Shown here piece by piece: positions 59,962 to 64,000 of a stretch of DNA of 64,000 bases. Origin of the DNA: Bifidobacterium sp. ESL0682 (GTDB lineage Bacteria; Actinomycetota; Actinomycetes; Actinomycetales; Bifidobacteriaceae); assembly GCF_029392815.1 (NCBI RefSeq), contig NZ_CP113942.1, positions 496,001 through 560,000 on the forward strand, given 5' to 3'. Below the pieces are notes generated by a model. That model saw only the letters and a program-made list of their open reading frames with translations. It searched no databases and was not told where the DNA came from. A program made the translations under genes and the position numbers. Each line of letters opens with the position of its first letter. Positions within the stretch are counted from its first letter, which is position 1.

Positions 59962-62709
59962 ATGACTGCACAACCTAAGGGTGCCGGGACTTCACCTGTT
60001 ACGAAACCTACAACGAAGCAAGTGACGAGCGCAAAGTCTGACGTCAAGCGAGAGGTGGACCAACTGGTCGCCCGTGGAGTCGAGGCGCTGAACCAATTTG
60101 AGAAGCTCAATCAGGAGCAGGTCGACCGCATTGTGGCGAAGGCTTCGATTGCGGCGCTCAACAAGCACTTGGTGCTTGCGGATATGGCCGTCAAAGAGAC
60201 CGGCCGTGGCTTGGTGGAAGACAAGGCCACCAAGAACATCTTCGCTTGTGAGCACGTCACCCACTATTTGGCGGGGCAGAAGACGGTGGGTATCATCCGC
60301 TCCGACGACGTGGCGGGCATCGATGAGGTGGCTGAACCGGTCGGTGTGATTGCCGGCGTCACGCCCGTCACCAACCCGACATCCACCGCGATTTTCAAGT
60401 CGCTGATAGCACTGAAGACTCGTTGCCCGATCGTCTTCGGTTTCCATCCTTTCGCGCAGAAGTCCTCGGTTGAGGCCGCACGCATCGTACGAGACGCTGC
60501 GGTTGCTGCTGGTGCTCCTAAAGACTGCATCCAGTGGATTGAGCATCCTTCCATCGAGGCTACGGACATGTTGATGACCCATCCGGATGTGGCCACGATT
60601 CTTGCCACGGGAGGTCCTGGCATGGTCAAGGCCGCTTATTCCTCCGGCAAGCCCGCTCTGGGCGTTGGCGCGGGCAATGCTCCGGCATACGTCGACACCA
60701 ATGTTGATGTGAAGCGTGTGGCCAACGATCTGGTACTCTCCAAGCACTTCGATTACGGCATGATCTGCGCCACCGAACAAGCCATCATCGCCCACACCGA
60801 CATCTACGACGCTCTCGCCGACGAACTGAAACGTCGCAAAGCCTACTTTGTCAATGCCGATGAGAAGGCCAAGCTCGAGCAGTACATGTTCGGCTGCACC
60901 GCCTATTCCGGCGGCAAACCGAAGCTCAACTCCGTCGTTCCAGGAAAATCCCCGCAGTATATCGCTCACGAGGCTGGCTTTACCGTCCCAGACGATGCCA
61001 CGATTCTGGTGGCCGAATGCAAAGAGGTGGGGGAGCGGGAGCCACTCACACTCGAAAAGCTTTGTCCCGTCCATGCCATGCTGCGCTTTGAAACCGAAGA
61101 GCAAGGCTTCAAGATGTGCGAAGGCATGCTCAAATTCGGTGCCGGCCACACCGCTGTCATCCACTCCGATGATGAGGATCTCGTGAAGCGTTATGGCCTA
61201 CGCATGCACGCCTGCCGTATCATCTGGAACCAACCTTCGGCGCTTGGCGGCATTGGTGACATCTACAACGCCATCGCTCCATCCCTGACGCTTGGCTGCG
61301 GCTCCTACGGCGGCAATTCCGTCTCTGGCAACGTTCAGGCCGTCAATCTGCTGAACATCAAGCGCATCGCTCGAAGGAACAACAATATGCAATGGTTCAA
61401 AGTCCCGCCGAAGACCTATTTCGAGCCCAACGCCATCCGTTACCTGCACGATATGTACAACATCCGCCGTGTGGTCATTGTCTGCGACAAGGTCATGGAA
61501 CAGCTCGGCATCGTCGACAAGGTCATCGACCAGTTGCGCAGCCGCCCCGAGCCGGTCACGTTCCGCACCATCGATTACATCGAGCCCGAACCGTCCGTCG
61601 AAACCGTTGAGCGTGGTGCAGCCATGATGCGCGACGAGTTCCGCCCTGACACGATCATCGCAGTGGGCGGTGGCTCGCCGATGGACGCGGCCAAGATCAT
61701 GTGGCTGCTCTACGAACACCCGGAGATCTCCTTCGATGATGTGCGCGAGAAGTTCTTCGACATCCGCAAGCGCGCCTTCCGCATCCCGCCGCTCGGAAGC
61801 AAAGCCAAGCTGGTCTGCATCCCGACGTCGTCCGGCACTGGCTCTGAAGTCACACCTTTCGCGGTGATTACCGACCACAAGACCGGCTACAAGTACCCGA
61901 TCACCGACTATGCGCTCACCCCGTCGGTCGCCATAGTCGACCCAGTCCTGGCTCGTACTCAGCCGCCAACGTTGGCCAGCAACACTGGCTTCGATGCGCT
62001 CACGCACTGCATGGAGTCTTATGTCTCCGTCTATGCCAACGATTTCACCGACGGTATGGCCTTGCACGCCGCCAAGCTCATTTGGGATAATCTCGAGACC
62101 TCGGTTCGTGCCGAACCCGGTGAAGTCAAGCAGGCGGCACAGGAGAAGATGCACAACGCCGCTACAATGGCCGGCATGGCGTTCGGTTCAGCGTTCCTTG
62201 GGATGTGCCACGGCATGGCCCACACCATCGGTGCGCTGTGCGACGTGGCCCACGGCCATACCAATGCGATTCTTCTGCCTTATATCATCCGTTACAATGG
62301 CTCGATTCCGCAGGAGCCGACCAGCTGGCCGAAGTACAACAAGTACGTTGCCCCTGAGCGTTATCAGGAATTCGCTCGCGTGCTTGGCATCGATCCGGGT
62401 AAAACTCCGGAAGAAGGTGTCGAAAACCTTGCGCTTGCGGTTGAGGATTACCGCGACAACAAGCTCGGTATGGATTCCAGCTTCCAACAGTGCGGTGTCG
62501 ACGAGAACTATTTCTGGAGCATTCTCGACCAGATCGGCATGCGCGCCTATGAGGACCAGTGCACCCCTGCAAACCCGCGTATCCCGCAGATCGAAGATAT
62601 GAAGGACATCGCCATCGCCGCCTACTACGGTGTCTCGCAAGCTGAGGGGCACGCCCGCCGTCTTGAGCGTGAAGAGACGACCTCCGTTGATGAGACCGAA
62701 GTGAAGTAA
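59962..62709 (+). CDS. adhE: Bifunctional acetaldehyde-CoA/alcohol dehydrogenase
   Basis: AdhE reduces acetyl-CoA to acetaldehyde and then ethanol, reoxidising two NADH; it is the ethanol branch of the bifid shunt and works as cytoplasmic spirosome filaments. ATG 59962 follows GAAAGGGGAG; the frame is open a little further upstream. The 915 residues contain the aldehyde dehydrogenase half (GVGAGNAPAYVD, then the Cys region DYGMICATEQAII) and the iron-type alcohol dehydrogenase half (AVGGGSPMDAAKIMWL, TSSGTGSEVTPF, FDALTHCMESY, GMCHGMAHTIGA, DVAHGHTNAILLP with the metal-ligand His). Length is slightly above E. coli AdhE (891). Control by the TGTGA-N6-TCACA site is inferred. Confidence 0.97.
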   Translation: MTAQPKGAGTSPVTKPTTKQVTSAKSDVKREVDQLVARGVEALNQFEKLNQEQVDRIVAKASIAALNKHLVLADMAVKETGRGLVEDKATKNIFACEHVTHYLAGQKTVGIIRSDDVAGIDEVAEPVGVIAGVTPVTNPTSTAIFKSLIALKTRCPIVFGFHPFAQKSSVEAARIVRDAAVAAGAPKDCIQWIEHPSIEATDMLMTHPDVATILATGGPGMVKAAYSSGKPALGVGAGNAPAYVDTNVDVKRVANDLVLSKHFDYGMICATEQAIIAHTDIYDALADELKRRKAYFVNADEKAKLEQYMFGCTAYSGGKPKLNSVVPGKSPQYIAHEAGFTVPDDATILVAECKEVGEREPLTLEKLCPVHAMLRFETEEQGFKMCEGMLKFGAGHTAVIHSDDEDLVKRYGLRMHACRIIWNQPSALGGIGDIYNAIAPSLTLGCGSYGGNSVSGNVQAVNLLNIKRIARRNNNMQWFKVPPKTYFEPNAIRYLHDMYNIRRVVIVCDKVMEQLGIVDKVIDQLRSRPEPVTFRTIDYIEPEPSVETVERGAAMMRDEFRPDTIIAVGGGSPMDAAKIMWLLYEHPEISFDDVREKFFDIRKRAFRIPPLGSKAKLVCIPTSSGTGSEVTPFAVITDHKTGYKYPITDYALTPSVAIVDPVLARTQPPTLASNTGFDALTHCMESYVSVYANDFTDGMALHAAKLIWDNLETSVRAEPGEVKQAAQEKMHNAATMAGMAFGSAFLGMCHGMAHTIGALCDVAHGHTNAILLPYIIRYNGSIPQEPTSWPKYNKYVAPERYQEFARVLGIDPGKTPEEGVENLALAVEDYRDNKLGMDSSFQQCGVDENYFWSILDQIGMRAYEDQCTPANPRIPQIEDMKDIAIAAYYGVSQAEGHARRLEREETTSVDETEVK

Positions 62710-62742
62710 AACTGATAGTCTAATTGCCTGAAGATCATCATG

Positions 62743-62776
62743 ATTATGCCTGCCGTTGCAAAGCGGCAGGCATAAT
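62743..62776 (+). terminator. adhE terminator
   Basis: ATTATGCCTGCCG pairs with CGGCAGGCATAAT around TTGCAAAG. Confidence 0.8.
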
Positions 62777-63155
62777 TGGTATTTGTAGCAATATCTGCAT
62801 GGTTTATTACAGATGATTGAGAAGTTGCAGCATCATATTATTTTCTAAAATCGAAAATTTTTGATAGTAAAAAACTGCATGAAAGTACTCTGCAAAATCG
62901 TTGAAATCCAAGTAATGTCAACGACACGCCCGAATTTTTCTAGTAGCCCCCGAATGCTTTAATAGAACAGTTGCCTGTTTTAGGCTCGCAAATTGTAAGA
63001 AAAAGAGCGAGTGCAGTCCGGTGCCGTCCTCTCGAAGGCGCTGTAGTGCTGCACACTGATGTGGTTCGGCCACGGGATTTTCCCGGGGGTCGTGCGCGCC
63101 GGTGTCCTTAAAATAGGTTGGTAATGTCAACAATCGCTAGAAAGGGCGGACGGCA
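62777..63155 (+). promoter_or_regulatory. Upstream region and structured leader of the S10 operon
   Basis: The first 180 bases are AT-rich. TTGCCT (62971) and TGTAAG (62994) with a 17-bp spacer form a plausible promoter. The transcript from about 63005 on can fold into a stem GTGCAG/CTGCAC (63012-63017 with 63050-63055) with an inner GTGCC/GGCGC, followed by further G+C-rich stems, as expected of an autoregulated ribosomal leader. No known leader family was identified. Confidence 0.4.
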
Positions 63156-63464
63156 ATGGCGGGACAGAAAATCCGCATCAGGCTTAAGTCCTATGACCAT
63201 GAGGTCATCGACCAATCGGCGAAGAAAATCGTCGAGACGGTCACGAACGCGGGTGCCACTGTAGTGGGCCCGGTTCCTCTGCCTACTGAGAAGAACGTCT
63301 TTGTGGTAATTCGTTCTCCTCATAAATACAAGGATTCTCGCGAGCAATTCGAGATGCGCACTCATAAGCGCCTCATCGACATCGTGGACCCGACCCCCAA
63401 GGCCGTGGATTCATTGATGCATATCGATTTGCCTGCGGATGTCAATATCGAGATCAAGCTGTAA
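63156..63464 (+). CDS. rpsJ: 30S ribosomal protein S10
   Basis: The 102-residue protein starts ATG 63156 behind AAAGGGCGGA and carries [41 protein letters not shown] and [16 protein letters not shown]. It is the first gene of the S10 operon; rplC follows after 13 bases. Confidence 0.98.
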   Translation: MAGQKIRIRLKSYDHEVIDQSAKKIVETVTNAGATVVGPVPLPTEKNVFVVIRSPHKYKDSREQFEMRTHKRLIDIVDPTPKAVDSLMHIDLPADVNIEIKL

Positions 63465-63477
63465 GGAGGGGAGAAGC

Positions 63478-64000
63478 ATGTCGTTGCAGAAAGCAAATCG
63501 CTCTGCGCTGCTGGGCCGCAAGCTCGGTATGTCGCAAGTTTGGGACGAACAAGGTTTCTTCGTTCCCGTGACGCTCGTAGATGTGTCCACTAACGTGGTC
63601 ACCTGCGTCAAGACCGAAGAGAGCGACGGCTACAAGGCCGTTCAGCTCGGCTACGGTCAGATTGATCCTACTAAGGTGACCAAGCCTATGGCTGGTCATT
63701 TCGCGAAGGCGGGCGTTACCCCGCGTCGTCATCTGGTCGAGGTCCGTACGGACAACGTCGACGAGTTCAAGCCCGGTCAGGAACTGACCGCTGACTTGTT
63801 CGCTGACGGTGCCGTTGTGGATGTCACCGGTACGACCAAGGGCAAGGGCTTCGCTGGAACCATCAAGCGCTGGGGCTTCAAGTCCTATCGCCGTACTCAC
63901 GGCTCTCACAAGAACGAGCGTCGCCCCGGCTCAGTCGGTGCATGCGCTACGCCGAGCCGTATTCTCAAGGGCAAGCGTATGGCCGGTCGTATGGGCCATG
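63478..64000 (+). CDS. rplC: 50S ribosomal protein L3, N-terminal part
   Basis: The frame starts ATG 63478 behind AAGGAGGGGAG and runs off the window's end after 174 codons. [22 protein letters not shown] and [19 protein letters not shown], then [19 protein letters not shown], are diagnostic of L3. About 40 C-terminal residues are missing. Confidence 0.97.
   Translation, partial: MSLQKANRSALLGRKLGMSQVWDEQGFFVPVTLVDVSTNVVTCVKTEESDGYKAVQLGYGQIDPTKVTKPMAGHFAKAGVTPRRHLVEVRTDNVDEFKPGQELTADLFADGAVVDVTGTTKGKGFAGTIKRWGFKSYRRTHGSHKNERRPGSVGACATPSRILKGKRMAGRMGH

Overview
The window looks like a chromosomal segment of a Bifidobacterium or a close relative in Bifidobacteriaceae. The grounds are the protein sequences of the core genes (fdxA next to dapC, a CIRCE-controlled groES, a long fused AdhE, an L10 leader before rplJ-rplL, rplM-rpsI, the start of the S10 operon), the moderately high G+C, and several genes that appear to be leaderless. 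I cannot name the species from sequence alone.

Layout. 1-4.2 kb: end of a YfiH-type protein, pcp, a DivIVA-like coiled-coil protein and pepC. 4.2-11.1 kb (minus strand): one giant cell-wall protein with BspA-like leucine-rich repeats, InlB-type repeats and an MPLTG sortase signal. It is interrupted by two frameshifts and has an 11-C tract just after the signal peptide, the classic layout of a phase-variable gene. 11.5-14.9 kb: two DAHP synthases and an MTA/SAH nucleosidase. 15.1-19.7 kb: the pstSCAB phosphate importer, preceded by a phased array of six GGTCGG boxes and carrying a 51-bp triple repeat between pstA and pstB. 19.7-24 kb: AT-richer gene-poor islands around a DUF559-type protein, then a purine permease. 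24-25.4 kb: rplJ-rplL with leader. 25.6-31.4 kb: an operon of an FHA protein, a degenerate helicase-like protein and a small protein. 31.6-46.6 kb: mostly housekeeping genes (SAF-domain protein, FmdB, 5-formyl-THF cyclo-ligase, an acetyltransferase, groES, a HisC-like aminotransferase, three tRNAs, rpmG, murB, an amino-acid permease, fdxA-dapC, dinB, an EamA transporter). 46.8-55.8 kb: a 9-kb integrative element inserted in the 3' end of tRNA-Ser(GCT), with 18-bp att repeats, a tyrosine integrase, an excisionase-like protein, an FtsK/Tra-like ATPase, a rolling-circle Rep with a recognisable nick site, and unknown cargo. 55.8-64 kb: a YigZ/IMPACT protein, a variant leucine-rich-repeat protein, rplM-rpsI, a VOC protein, adhE with a TGTGA-N6-TCACA operator, rpsJ and the start of rplC.

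A caution for every reader: at least seven breaks in otherwise conserved or continuous reading frames (surface protein twice, pstC, the purine permease, an integrative-element gene, yigZ, the repeat protein) can each be repaired by adding a single base, in most cases to a short homopolymer. That pattern suggests systematic base undercalling in the assembly more than real gene decay, so these genes are described by their repaired products and marked as interrupted.
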